DNA of 64,000 bases. It comes from Faecalibacterium prausnitzii (lineage in GTDB: Bacteria > Bacillota > Clostridia > Oscillospirales > Ruminococcaceae). The stretch covers positions 62,001 to 126,000 of the forward strand of contig SFDE01000003.1 in assembly GCA_004558805.1 (NCBI GenBank), written 5' to 3'. Under the pieces are notes generated by a model, which worked only from the letters and a program-made list of their open reading frames with translations, was not told where the DNA came from and made no database searches. The stretch's first letter is position 1; each line of letters begins with the position of its first letter. The translations under genes were made by a program, and so were the position numbers. This document shows positions 17,198 through 25,709 of the stretch, in pieces.

Positions 17198-17803
17198 TTA
17201 CAGGTCCACCACACTGCCCACCTCGGCGGGGGTAGTGGGCACGACCCCAAGAGTCATCTCGTCCAGCTCCCGGTGCACCGTGAAGCTCACGGCACCGCCG
17301 GCGGCAAAGTCCGGGTGATAGGTCAGCTCCAACACCTGCCAGTCCTCCGGCACGGCGCAGAAGCAGTGGAGCAGCGCTCCCCGTCCCGCAGCAAGGTTCA
17401 GGGTGAACACCGACGCATCTGCGGCGTTCTCGCCGTAGAGGGGGGCGGCAAAGCTGCCGCAGTGCACCGGCTTGCCGTCGCACACTGCCGTGATGCCGCT
17501 GCCCATGCCGAACAGGTCTCCCTGGGTCCGCACCTCCCGGCTCTGCAGGTAGCTTGCGCCCACCGGCAGGGTAGAGGCGGAAAGATTTTCCACCGAGAGA
17601 TAAACCAGCGCACAGCCCAGCTCCTGCGCAGGGGCATAGCCCAGCAGCTCTACGGCAGCTCTGCCGTCCAGCAGCGCAGGTTCCCCTGCAAGCCGCGGCT
17701 CCTGCGCCCCGGCAGATACCCCGGTAAGCAGGGCAGCCGCAAGGCTGACCGCACCGGAACCGGCACATTTCAGGAATGACCGGCGGGAGATGGATTGGGA
17801 CAT
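17198..17803 (-). CDS. Twin-arginine-type exported protein, small unknown family
   Basis: A 201-residue protein starting MSQSISRRSFLKCAGSGAVSL, a near-ideal SRRxFLK twin-arginine motif, then a hydrophobic core and AGA-type cleavage. No lipobox Cys follows. The mature part resembles the protein at 20484-21098: CDGKPVHCGS...APLYGENAADASVFTLN...VPEDWQVLELTYHPDF against CDGQSVECGA...LYNKNSQSFSD...VPTGWKQINVTYMPTF. Both look like small beta-sandwich domains of the kind found in other short Firmicute lipoproteins. Function unknown. Start 17803 has GGAGGAAC. Confidence 0.7.
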   Translation of the reverse strand: MSQSISRRSFLKCAGSGAVSLAAALLTGVSAGAQEPRLAGEPALLDGRAAVELLGYAPAQELGCALVYLSVENLSASTLPVGASYLQSREVRTQGDLFGMGSGITAVCDGKPVHCGSFAAPLYGENAADASVFTLNLAAGRGALLHCFCAVPEDWQVLELTYHPDFAAGGAVSFTVHRELDEMTLGVVPTTPAEVGSVVDL

Positions 17804-17915
17804 GATGTTCCTCCTTGGATGGAAATGGGATCGTGCCTTTATACAATAAAGGATTCTGCAAGCGATGTCAAGTCATGCACCGGCTTCCTAGCCGGTTCTT
17901 TTCTCCGGAGAAGGC

Positions 17916-18602
17916 TCAGTACTCCCCGTCGTCGTATGCCTCGTTTTCCTCGGTCTCTGCCTGTCCCTGCAGGGTGTCGGCGTACCCAAAGGGCACGATG
18001 TCGATTGCTTCTACCAGACGGTCCCGCATCCACAGCTGCACATCGGTCTGCACCGTGTAGCCGCAGCCCGGGTCTGCCATCCACTGTTCCGGATGGCGGG
18101 AGGGCAGAGCACGCTGGCTCAGCATACTCATAATGACGCCGCCATGGGTAACGCACGCAGCTTCGGTGATGTCCATGCGGATCATATACTCAAAAAGCTT
18201 CAGCAGGCTTTCGGCACAGCGGGCATGGAACTGCTCCGTGGGCTCTGCCCCTTCCGGCACAAAGCCGGAACCCGGGGTGATCCACTTTTTGAAATCCTCG
18301 TCCTTCACCAGCTCCTTCACCGGGCGGTTCTCAAACTTGCCGAACCCCGCCTCCCGCAGGTCGTGGACCGTAAAGGTGTGCGCCGCATCCGGGAACAGGA
18401 TATTGGCGGTCTCCACCGCACGCAGCAGGGGAGAGGAGAACACCGTATCCACCTGAGGATAGGTAAACCGTTCCTTCAGCTCGGCAAGCTGGGCACGCCC
18501 CTCCTCGCACAGGGGGAGGTCGGTGCCGCTGCCGATGTACAGACCCTGCAGGTTGCCGGCGGTGATGCCATGGCGGATGAGATGAAGTTTAAAGGTTTTC
18601 AT
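17916..18602 (-). CDS. Histidine phosphatase family (phosphoglycerate mutase-like) protein
   Basis: The 228-residue protein carries the RHG phosphohistidine motif LHLIRHGITAGN near residue 9 and the second-part motifs VDTVFSSPLLRAVETANILF (Arg, Ser) and CVTHGGVIMSML (second His near 145). Members dephosphorylate sugar phosphates, phosphoserine, adenosylcobalamin precursors or proteins. The substrate cannot be assigned. The acidic tail (AETEENEAYDDGEY) is unusual. Single gene between the RR protein and the LRR lipoprotein, same direction as both. Confidence 0.88.
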   Translation of the reverse strand: MKTFKLHLIRHGITAGNLQGLYIGSGTDLPLCEEGRAQLAELKERFTYPQVDTVFSSPLLRAVETANILFPDAAHTFTVHDLREAGFGKFENRPVKELVKDEDFKKWITPGSGFVPEGAEPTEQFHARCAESLLKLFEYMIRMDITEAACVTHGGVIMSMLSQRALPSRHPEQWMADPGCGYTVQTDVQLWMRDRLVEAIDIVPFGYADTLQGQAETEENEAYDDGEY

Positions 18603-18659
18603 GGAAAAACACCTCTTGTCTTTCGGAGATTTTCAGGAGGCTGCCCTGCCGACAGCTTT

Positions 18660-19226
18660 TCAGAAGTGGTTGACCTCCACGGTCTCGGGGAAGACCTTCA
18701 GGTCCAGACGGCAGTTCTCCCGGATGGTAACGCTGGTCAGGGCGCTGCAGTCCTTGAAAGCGCCGGTCTTGATGTAGCCCACGCTCTCAGGGATGGTGAT
18801 GTCGGTGAGGGCGGAGCAGCCGTTGAAGGCGCCTGCCTCGATGTACTCCACGCCGTCCTCGATGGTCACGGTGGTCAGGTTGGTGCAGTCCTTAAAGGCA
18901 ACAGCGCCGATGCTGGTGACCGTGCCCTCCACCTTCACAGCGGTGATCTGGTCTGCCTGGTCTGCCCAAGGGGCCTGATTGTCGGAGGTAAAGTTGGTCA
19001 TGCGACCGGTGCCGCCCACAGTCAGGGTGCCGTCTGCCAGCGCCCAGGTAACGCCCTCGCCGCAGGTGCCGGCGTTCTCGGCGGAAGCAGCGGTGCTGGT
19101 GCTTGCAGCAGGGGAAGCAGCAGCGCTGTCCTTCTTGCCGCCGCAGCCGGTCAGGGCAACGCAGCTCACAGTGACGATGGCAGCCACAGCCAGGCTGCAC
19201 AGGCGGGTCTTGTTGATGAGTTTCAT
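18660..19226 (-). CDS. Small LRR_5 lipoprotein
   Basis: A 188-residue lipoprotein. Start 19226 is taken because GGAAGAGGA precedes it; an in-frame ATG at 19262 lacks a site. Signal MKLINKTRLCSLAVAAIVTVSCVALTGC, a Ser/Ala linker, then GVTWALADGTLTVGGTGRMTNF (the short beta domain seen before many BspA repeats). About four LRR_5 repeats follow, of type ITSIGAVAFKDCTNLTTVTIEDGVEYIEAGAFNGCSAL. It is a compact version of the protein at 4620-6347 and probably surface-exposed. Ligand unknown. Confidence 0.82.
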   Translation of the reverse strand: MKLINKTRLCSLAVAAIVTVSCVALTGCGGKKDSAAASPAASTSTAASAENAGTCGEGVTWALADGTLTVGGTGRMTNFTSDNQAPWADQADQITAVKVEGTVTSIGAVAFKDCTNLTTVTIEDGVEYIEAGAFNGCSALTDITIPESVGYIKTGAFKDCSALTSVTIRENCRLDLKVFPETVEVNHF

Positions 19227-19522
19227 GGTTTTGTATCCTCTTCCTATTTCTGCGATAAACATTTTCGGTATCTGCTCCTGCCGTTGCGGATTGTGCGTCC
19301 GACAAGAACAGCACCAAGAAGGTATTATAGCACAAATGCGGCAAAGATGGAATATAAGAGTTGCGGCTTTTCCACCGCAGCGGAGCGTTTCTTGCCGTTT
19401 TTGGCAAAAACCGGTATATCGACGGAAATTTTATTTTTTCCTCAGAATGCTCCGCCACAAAATGTATACGTTAATACCCATAGTTTAACATAGATGTGGT
19501 ACCCATGGCAATGCTTTTGACG

Positions 19523-19558
19523 AAAATGACGAAAAACATCGAAAAAAATCGTCATTTT
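19523..19558. promoter_or_regulatory. Inverted repeat just upstream of the XRE promoter
   Basis: Perfect 10-bp arms AAAATGACGA and TCGTCATTTT with a 16-bp AT-rich centre end 6 bp before the -35. It is a plausible operator for autoregulation. A terminator for upstream transcription is the alternative. Confidence 0.5.
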
Positions 19559-19564
19559 TCTTGC

Positions 19565-19593
19565 TTTACAAGTCGTTTTCCATTGTGTATAAT
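19565..19593 (+). promoter_or_regulatory. Sigma-A promoter of the XRE regulator
   Basis: TTTACA (19565-19570), 17 bp, perfect TATAAT (19588-19593). Confidence 0.8.
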
Positions 19594-19654
19594 CAACCTG
19601 CTGTAAACCAAAAATCAAGGATGTCCCTATGTCCGAACCTGAGGAGTCGATATC

Positions 19655-20350
19655 ATGGAATTCAATCGTATCATCAAACTGCTGCGCAAGGAGCGCGGCA
19701 TCACCCAGAAGCAGGCGGCAGAGGATCTGGGGGTCTCTCAGGCACTGCTGTCCCACTACGAAAAAGGCATCCGCGAGTGCGGGCTGGACTTTGTGGTGCG
19801 TGTGGCGGATTACTATAATGTTTCCTGCGATTACCTGCTGGGGCGCAGTGCCGAGCGCAACGGCATGATGCTGTCTGCAGAGGATATCCCCAACCCCGAC
19901 AAGATGAAGGACAGCATCTACCACGGCAGCGTGCTGCCCACCATGAACAAAAAGCTGATCTCCAACAGCCTCAACGTGCTGTATGCCAAGATCGGGCAGT
20001 GCCACAGCAAGGCATTGACCACCGAGGTGAGCGCCTACCTGATGATGGCGGTTGCCAAGATGTTCCGGCTGCTGTACTCCGCCGAGCCCCACAACGCTGC
20101 CAGCATGTTCAGCATCGGGCAGCACAGCTGGCGGGGCTACTCCGACGCTGTGATGCGGATGTCCGAGGCAAACGTGGAGGCGCTGCTTGCCGGAGAAGAG
20201 GTCCACGGCGGCGAGGGGGTCAAGGACCCTGCCTGCCTTGCCATGACCACGGAGAGCCTGACCCGAGAGTTTCCTCTGTACACCCCCAGCCTGCTGAATC
20301 TGGTCAAGACCAGCGAGACCCACGTGAAGGGTTTGACCCCCGAAGGGTGA
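19655..20350 (+). CDS. XRE-family regulator with long C-terminal helical domain
   Basis: A 231-residue cytoplasmic regulator. The HTH_3 domain is residues 4-66 (IIKLLRKERGITQKQAAEDLGVSQALLSHYEKGIRECGLDFVVRVADYYNVSCDYLLGRS). It is followed by about 160 mostly helical residues without a recognised motif. The C-terminal part may sense a ligand or mediate oligomerisation. The next genes in the same direction encode RR-type lipoproteins, but these have their own promoters, so any control over them is inference only. Start at 19655 is the first ATG of the HTH domain, with GAGGAGTC upstream. Confidence 0.86.
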   Translation: MEFNRIIKLLRKERGITQKQAAEDLGVSQALLSHYEKGIRECGLDFVVRVADYYNVSCDYLLGRSAERNGMMLSAEDIPNPDKMKDSIYHGSVLPTMNKKLISNSLNVLYAKIGQCHSKALTTEVSAYLMMAVAKMFRLLYSAEPHNAASMFSIGQHSWRGYSDAVMRMSEANVEALLAGEEVHGGEGVKDPACLAMTTESLTREFPLYTPSLLNLVKTSETHVKGLTPEG

Positions 20351-20483
20351 CATTCCTGTGAAAATGCTGTAAATTGTGCTCCAAACCCCTTGCATCTCAC
20401 CGGCAGAAACGGTATAAACAGGGTAGAGGATTTTGAAAAGCAGATTTTTATCAAGTTTCTAGCTATATAAGGAGGACTATCTG

Positions 20484-21098
20484 ATGTCTACTAAGATCTC
20501 TCGCCGCTCTTTCCTGAAGTGCACTGGCGCTTCCATTGCTGCTGTGAGCGCCGCCGGTATGCTGGGCGGCTGCAAGAGCAACGGCAACTCCACCGTGGTG
20601 GAAGTCAAGGTGGGCGATAAGGTCAGCAACTGGAACAATCTGGGTGTCCAGCTGACCAGCCTGTTCAAGCTGACCAGCGACCCCGCACAGGCAGGCTACG
20701 AATACATCGGCGTGCTGGTGACGGCGGTGAACCGCTCCAAGAAGGATACCTTTGCCATCGGCGCACAGAACCTTGCGGAGATCAATGCCGCTTACCCCGT
20801 GCCCCCGCTGGAGAACGTAGACGCCAACTTTCACGCCCTTGCTGCCGCTTCCACCGATTTTGCCGCCAGCTGCGACGGTCAGAGCGTGGAGTGCGGTGCC
20901 AGCATCGCCCTGTACAACAAGAACTCCCAGAGCTTCTCGGATGCTACCAGCCTGCCTCCTCAGGGCAGCGGCTACATCCAGCTGATGCTCATGGTCCCCA
21001 CCGGCTGGAAGCAGATCAACGTGACCTACATGCCCACCTTTGTGCAGGACAAGACCATCACCTTCATCATGACCTCTGCCGATGTCACCAAGGCATAA
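20484..21098 (+). CDS. Twin-arginine-type lipoprotein, small unknown family
   Basis: A 204-residue protein with signal MSTKISRRSFLKCTGASIAAVSAAGMLGGC, an SRRSFLK motif plus a lipobox Cys. The mature domain (VVEVKVGDKVSNWNNLGVQLTSLFKL, YIGVLVTAVNRSKKDTFAIGAQN, MVPTGWKQINVTYMPTF) is homologous to the protein at 17198-17803 and probably a beta-sandwich. Extracytoplasmic, membrane-anchored. Function unknown. Start has AAGGAGGACT. A further RR lipoprotein follows at 21261 with its own promoter. Confidence 0.72.
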   Translation: MSTKISRRSFLKCTGASIAAVSAAGMLGGCKSNGNSTVVEVKVGDKVSNWNNLGVQLTSLFKLTSDPAQAGYEYIGVLVTAVNRSKKDTFAIGAQNLAEINAAYPVPPLENVDANFHALAAASTDFAASCDGQSVECGASIALYNKNSQSFSDATSLPPQGSGYIQLMLMVPTGWKQINVTYMPTFVQDKTITFIMTSADVTKA

Positions 21099-21177
21099 TC
21101 GCCTTGAACGGAGCTTGAATTTCGTCTAAATTGTACGTTGCTGCCACAAAATCTTCACAATTATTTTGTGAAAAGCA

Positions 21178-21206
21178 TTGACATTCCGGCGTGGTTCGCC
21201 TATTGT
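21178..21206 (+). promoter_or_regulatory. Promoter of the 21261 lipoprotein gene
   Basis: TTGACA (21178-21183) with a 17-bp spacer to TATTGT (21201-21206). A TATAGG lies 4 bp further. Confidence 0.55.
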
Positions 21207-21260
21207 ATAGGTAATGCCCCTTTGGGCATAATTGTGTTTTGATCCTAAGGAGGAACGAAT

Positions 21261-21812
21261 ATGTCTATGGAATTTTCCCGCCGCTCTTTCCTGAAATATA
21301 GTGCCCTTACCGCCGTTGCCGTTGCCGGTTCCGGTCTGCTGAGCGGCTGCGAGCTGTTTGGCACCAACCAGCCTGTGGGCAAGGCAGGCGACACCCTGTC
21401 TCTGGAAGGCGCTCATAAGCTGGAGAACCCGGTCTACAACCCCCTGACCAGCACCCTCACCTGCGATCTGACCATCAAGTGCACCAGCACGAACGGTCTG
21501 TCCCTGCGTCCGGAGCGCTTTGAAGTTGTGGTGACCTCCGCCGACGGCAAGACCACCACCACCTACAACCCCCTGGGCACCAAGAACAATGCCGTGAAGC
21601 TGACTCAGGCATACGGCGTCATCAACAAGGGCGAGACCAAGACCAGCCAGCTGGTTGTGGAAGGCATCACCATCCAGAAGGACGACACCGTTGCCGTCAA
21701 GTTCTGGCCCCGCAACTTTGCCACCGTCACCGGCGACCCCTATCAGGACATCTACGCCACCTGGGTGCTGCAGAACGCCGCCAAGAAGATCGACACCATT
21801 ACTACCGTCTGA
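21261..21812 (+). CDS. Twin-arginine-type lipoprotein, unknown family
   Basis: A 183-residue lipoprotein with signal MSMEFSRRSFLKYSALTAVAVAGSGLLSGC. The mature domain holds TLSLEGAHKLENPVYNPLTSTLTCDLTIKCTSTNGLSLRPERFEVVVTSADGKTTTTYNPL and KGETKTSQLVVEGITIQKDDTVAVKFWP. This alternating pattern suggests an immunoglobulin-like beta sandwich. It shares signal style and size with the proteins at 17198, 20484, 49720 and 50233. Function unknown. Start has AAGGAGGAACG. Confidence 0.72.
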   Translation: MSMEFSRRSFLKYSALTAVAVAGSGLLSGCELFGTNQPVGKAGDTLSLEGAHKLENPVYNPLTSTLTCDLTIKCTSTNGLSLRPERFEVVVTSADGKTTTTYNPLGTKNNAVKLTQAYGVINKGETKTSQLVVEGITIQKDDTVAVKFWPRNFATVTGDPYQDIYATWVLQNAAKKIDTITTV

Positions 21813-21834
21813 TCTTTTCCACCCGCTGCATACC

Positions 21835-21863
21835 AAGCCCGCGCCGTACGGCGCGGGCTTTTT
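21835..21863 (+). terminator. Terminator after the 21261 lipoprotein gene
   Basis: Perfect 12-bp palindrome arms AAGCCCGCGCCG and CGGCGCGGGCTT followed by TTT. Confidence 0.9.
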
Positions 21864-21923
21864 GCATCCATCTTTCCGGCAATATGCAGCAAGATATCCA
21901 AAGTTTTTTAGTTGTTTTGTGCC

Positions 21924-21952
21924 TTGTGCACAGGCATATTTTCCTGTAAAAT
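21924..21952 (+). promoter_or_regulatory. Promoter of the PRTase-like gene
   Basis: TTGTGC (21924-21929), 17 bp, TAAAAT (21947-21952), followed by a GC-rich leader of about 100 nt with a GCGGCA/TGCCGC hairpin. Confidence 0.55.
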
Positions 21953-22055
21953 AGAATCATCCAATTGTGCAGGATGCGCAGCGGCACGCCGGGTGCTGCC
22001 GCGCTGTTTGTATTTTGCGGCGCTTGCGCCCCACCGGAAAAGGAGTGTTGCCTGT

Positions 22056-22691
22056 ATGATCAACATGGTCAAACTGCCCACCAAGAAAACCAACCTGTTC
22101 CTGCGTGTGGCAAAGGGACATTTTGCCACCAGCCACAGCCACATCAACTACTACATTGATGTCACCACCCAGAAGTCCCGTCTGTCGGAGGCTAAGGCGG
22201 TCGCCAAAGAACTGGTCAGCGCCTATCAGCACAATACCATCGTGGATACAGTGCTCTGTCTGGACGGCACGCAGGTCATTGGCACCTGCCTTGCCAACGA
22301 GCTGACCAAGGACGGCTTTGCCAACATGAACGCTCACCAGACCATCTACGTCATCACCCCGGAATACACCACCGGCAGCCAGATCATCCTGCGGGATAAC
22401 CTTGCTCCCATGGTCAAGGGCAAGCATGTGCTGATCCTTGCCGCCTCCCTCACCACCGGCTACACCGTACAGGCAGCCGTGGAGGCGGTGAACTACTACG
22501 GCGGCACCGTGGCAGGACTTTCTGCCATTTTTGCCACCACCCACGAATGTATGGGCTACGAGGTCACCTCCATTTTTGACCCCTCCAGCCTGCCGGATTA
22601 CGCCAGCTACGATTCCCGCGACTGCCCCCTGTGCAAGGCAGGGCAGCGCATCGATGCGCTGGTAAACAGCTTTGGCTACTCGGCGCTGTAA
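22056..22691 (+). CDS. Phosphoribosyltransferase-fold protein with altered PRPP loop
   Basis: The 211-residue protein has the layout of type I phosphoribosyltransferases related to orotate PRTase: FATSHSHINYYIDVT at the start, DTVLCLDGTQVIGTCLANEL, and the PRPP-loop region VLILAASLTTGYTV (125-138). In active enzymes the loop carries two acidic residues (form ...DDxxTTG...); here they are Ala129-Ala130. The C-terminus adds DSRDCPLCKAGQRIDALVNSFGYS with a CxxC pair. It could be a regulatory or otherwise altered PRTase rather than a standard nucleotide-salvage enzyme. The start at 22056 has AAAAGGAG. Terminator at 22710. Confidence 0.75.
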   Translation: MINMVKLPTKKTNLFLRVAKGHFATSHSHINYYIDVTTQKSRLSEAKAVAKELVSAYQHNTIVDTVLCLDGTQVIGTCLANELTKDGFANMNAHQTIYVITPEYTTGSQIILRDNLAPMVKGKHVLILAASLTTGYTVQAAVEAVNYYGGTVAGLSAIFATTHECMGYEVTSIFDPSSLPDYASYDSRDCPLCKAGQRIDALVNSFGYSAL

Positions 22692-22709
22692 TTTTAACGG
22701 AAGATGCCA

Positions 22710-22750
22710 AAAGGCTGCTGCACCCCCGGGGGTGCAGCAGCCTTTCTTTG
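22710..22750. terminator. Bidirectional terminator between PRTase-like and NSS genes
   Basis: 17-bp stem AAAGGCTGCTGCACCCC against GGGGTGCAGCAGCCTTT, followed by TTTCTTTG on the plus strand. Confidence 0.88.
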
Positions 22751-22764
22751 TTATGCTTTGCTTT

Positions 22765-24135
22765 TTACATGGAGATCCAGCCCAGAGCGTTTGCCACGGA
22801 GCTGGCAAGGATGATGGCGGCGAACACCGGGCACAGATACCGGATCATAAAGTCAAACACCGGCTTGCGGCGGAACCGCTGCCCATCCTGGGTGACTTCC
22901 TCTGCGATCTTCTCCACCCCAATGACCCGGGACACCAGCAGGCAGGTGGCAATTGCCGCCACCGGCATCATCACCGAGTTGGTCAGGAAATCGAAGAAGT
23001 CCAAAAACTGCATTCCGAACACCGTGACCTCTGCCAGAGGACCGTAGCCCAGAGCCGAAAGGCTGCCCAGCGCCACCATGATGCCGGCGATGAGCACCAC
23101 CGATCGGGTGCGGCTCCAGCCCAGCTCATCCTCAAAGGTGGACACAGCGCTCTCGGTAAGGGCAATGGAGCTGGTGACCGCCGCAAAGAGCACCAGCACA
23201 AAGAACAGCACACCTGCCGCCGTGCCCATGCCCATGCTGTCAAAGACCTTGGGGATGGTGATGAACATCAATGCAGGACCTGCCTGCAGGGTGTCCGGGT
23301 CTCCGCCGGAGAAGGCAAAGACCGCCGGGATGATCATCAGACCTGCCATAATGGCAATGGCAGTATCAAAGATCTCCACGTTCTCGGTGGATTCCTCAAT
23401 GGAGACGTCCTTTTTCATGTAGGAGCCAAAGGTGACCAGAATGCCCATGGCGATGGACAGGGAATAGAACATCTGTCCCATTGCCGTCACCACCGTCATC
23501 CAGGAAAAGTTTGCGGGGTTGGGCACCAGAAAATACTTTACGCCTGCCAGAGCGCCGGGGCGGGTCATCGAGTAGCCTGCAATGACCACCGACAGCACCA
23601 CCAGCACCGGCATCATCACCTTGGACACCCGCTCCACGCCGTTGCGGACACCGGCAAAGATGATGCCCAGAGTGATCACAGTAAACAGCAAGAAAGACAG
23701 CTCCGGCAGCAGACCGTTGCTGATAAAGGCGGAGAAATAGCCGTCTGCCGCCAGCGCACTGCCCCTGCCGCAGAGGTACTCTGCAAGGTAGTGCACCACC
23801 CAGCCGCCAATGACCGAGTAGTAGGGCACGATGAGAATGGGGATGATGGCGTTGATCCAGCCGCCCAACCGGAGACCCTTGCCCTTGCCAAAGGTGCCGT
23901 AGGCGCTCACCGGGCTTTTGCGGGTCATGCGTCCCAGAGCAGTCTCTGCCACGATCATGGTGTAGCCAAAGGTGACTGCCAGCAGGATATAGACCAGCAG
24001 AAAGATGCCGCCGCCGTACTTTGCCGCCAGATAGGGGAACCGCCAGATGTTGCCCAGACCCACTGAGGCACCGGCGGCAGACAGCACGAACCCGATCTTA
24101 CCGGAGAACGCACTGCGCTTGTGCTGTTGTTCCAT
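22765..24135 (-). CDS. Sodium-dependent NSS/SNF-family transporter
   Basis: A 456-residue membrane protein of about 11-12 helices with the neurotransmitter:sodium symporter signature WRFPYL in GFVLSAAGASVGLGNIWRFPYLAAKYGGGIFLLVY near residue 15-50, FSLSIAMG-like FYSLSIAMGILVTFGSYM in helix 6, and SIALTESAVSTFEDELG in helix 8. Family members import amino acids with Na. The substrate here is not known. Start 24135 is preferred (AGAGGAAA) over an upstream ATG at 24165. Followed by the PRTase convergent gene; MATE lies upstream in the same direction with a 105-bp gap. Confidence 0.92.
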   Translation of the reverse strand: MEQQHKRSAFSGKIGFVLSAAGASVGLGNIWRFPYLAAKYGGGIFLLVYILLAVTFGYTMIVAETALGRMTRKSPVSAYGTFGKGKGLRLGGWINAIIPILIVPYYSVIGGWVVHYLAEYLCGRGSALAADGYFSAFISNGLLPELSFLLFTVITLGIIFAGVRNGVERVSKVMMPVLVVLSVVIAGYSMTRPGALAGVKYFLVPNPANFSWMTVVTAMGQMFYSLSIAMGILVTFGSYMKKDVSIEESTENVEIFDTAIAIMAGLMIIPAVFAFSGGDPDTLQAGPALMFITIPKVFDSMGMGTAAGVLFFVLVLFAAVTSSIALTESAVSTFEDELGWSRTRSVVLIAGIMVALGSLSALGYGPLAEVTVFGMQFLDFFDFLTNSVMMPVAAIATCLLVSRVIGVEKIAEEVTQDGQRFRRKPVFDFMIRYLCPVFAAIILASSVANALGWISM

Positions 24136-24239
24136 AATAATTTCCTCTTTTCCTTTTCTAAACAACGATCCCTGTAAAAAAGATCAGGGTAAGTGTACCA
24201 CAGTTGCCCCGGGCTTTGCAACCGACCCGCCTTATAGTT

Positions 24240-25610
24240 TTACTTCCGGGGGAACACAAAGGGATCGCGGCGGTACACCGCCACCAGATACAGCGTCATA
24301 AAGCACCAGACCACCGGCTCGCAGAGGATCACTGCATCGTAGGCGAACCGGGGGATGAACACCAGCACAAAAAGGATCTTGCCCACCAGCTCAATGACGC
24401 TGGAAAACAGAGGCAGGATCTTTTCCCCAAGACTCTGCAAAGCGTAGCGGGTGGACAGCAGCACCCCCAGCACCGCATAGAAGGGGGCGTTCCACCGCAG
24501 GTAGCGGGCACCGTTTTCCAGCACCACCGGTTCCACCGAGCCGGAGACCAGCCGCACCATCCACTCCGCCCCCACATTCATCAGCAGCACCGAGGCGACC
24601 GTCACCACCACCGAATAGATCCACACCTCCCGCATGCCCCGGCGGATCCGCTGGGGCTGCCGTGCCCCGTAGTTCTGGGACACAAAGGTAGACGCCGCAT
24701 TTGCCATGGCGATAAGGGGCATATCCGTAAAGGCAAACAGCTTCCGGGCGGCGGTGTGTCCCGCAATGGTCAGGGTGCCCAGACCGTTGATGCCGTACTG
24801 CAGCACCACCGACCCGGCGGACACGATGCTGCTCATAAGCCCCATGGAGATGCTCTGGCTGAACAGGTCCCAGTACAGCTTGCCGCTCACCGCAAAATGC
24901 CGGCGCTCCGGCAAAAGGATCCGGACCCGTGCCGCCACATACAGCACGCACAGCACCACCGACACCCCCTGCGCAAGGACCGTGGCGACTGCCGCACCCT
25001 TTACCCCCATGCCGAGCTCTGCAATGAACCACAGGTCCAGCACCACGTTCAGCGCCGAGCTGATGAGCAGGAACACCAGCGGCATCACGCTGTTGCCGAT
25101 GGCACGCAGCAGCCCGGCGCACAGGTTGTAGGCAAACATCACAAGGACCCCAAGGTCAATGACGATGATGTAGCCGTAGGCATCCTCCAGGATCTCCGCC
25201 GGGGTATCCAGTAGCTCCAGCAGGGGACGCAGTCCAAAAAAGCCCGCAGCGGTGATCACCAGCGAGGCAATAAGCCCGATGACCAGCGACCCTGCCACCG
25301 TCTTTTTCAGCAGGTCCTCGTCCTGCGCCCCGTAGGCACGGGCTGCAACGATCGCCAGACCGTTGCCGATGCCCAAGCCAAAGCCTACCAGCAGCTCGTA
25401 GATGGCGCCGCAGGAGCCAATGGCGGCAAGGGCGGTATCCCCCAGCACATTGCCCACGATCATGGTATCCACCGTGTTGTACAGCTGCTGGAACAGGCTG
25501 GAAACAAGGATGGGCAGCATGAACAGCACCAGACTCTTAAAGATGGGACCGTGCATCAGGTCCACATTCATGCGAAAAGGTCCTTTCTTGCGGGACAGGG
25601 TTTGGGTCAT
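24240..25610 (-). CDS. MATE-family efflux transporter
   Basis: A 456-residue, 12-helix protein with the twin MatE halves: FKSLVLFMLPILVSSLFQQLYNTVDTMIVGNVLGDTALAAIG at the N-terminus and SQSISMGLMSSIVSAGSVVLQYGINGLGTLTIAGHTAA at the start of the second half. It uses Na or H to export cationic drugs or metabolites. Length is typical (450-470). Start 25610 follows AGGAGGAACC. It lies just upstream of the NSS transporter and downstream of the histidine operon, separated from the latter by a terminator. Confidence 0.92.
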   Translation of the reverse strand: MTQTLSRKKGPFRMNVDLMHGPIFKSLVLFMLPILVSSLFQQLYNTVDTMIVGNVLGDTALAAIGSCGAIYELLVGFGLGIGNGLAIVAARAYGAQDEDLLKKTVAGSLVIGLIASLVITAAGFFGLRPLLELLDTPAEILEDAYGYIIVIDLGVLVMFAYNLCAGLLRAIGNSVMPLVFLLISSALNVVLDLWFIAELGMGVKGAAVATVLAQGVSVVLCVLYVAARVRILLPERRHFAVSGKLYWDLFSQSISMGLMSSIVSAGSVVLQYGINGLGTLTIAGHTAARKLFAFTDMPLIAMANAASTFVSQNYGARQPQRIRRGMREVWIYSVVVTVASVLLMNVGAEWMVRLVSGSVEPVVLENGARYLRWNAPFYAVLGVLLSTRYALQSLGEKILPLFSSVIELVGKILFVLVFIPRFAYDAVILCEPVVWCFMTLYLVAVYRRDPFVFPRK

Positions 25611-25643
25611 AGGGTTCCTCCTGATCTTTCTTTTTCCACAAAA

Positions 25644-25680
25644 GGACCCTCCCCGGCGGCAAAATGCCCCGGAGAGGGTC
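25644..25680 (-). terminator. Terminator of the histidine operon
   Basis: On the minus strand GACCCTCTCCGG pairs with the matching arm (about 25645-25656), loop near ATTTTGCC, followed by CTTTT. Confidence 0.8.
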
Positions 25681-25709
25681 GTGTTCTATAATGGTCTTTT
25701 CCGTTGGTA

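Larger units (their letters stand above)
19227..19654. other. 428-bp intergenic region between LRR and XRE genes
   Basis: No gene is supported. It holds the upstream region of the LRR gene, a 10-bp inverted repeat (AAAATGACGA 19523-19532 against TCGTCATTTT 19549-19558), and the XRE promoter. GACGAAAA occurs twice in tandem just ahead of and within the repeat. Confidence 0.6.
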
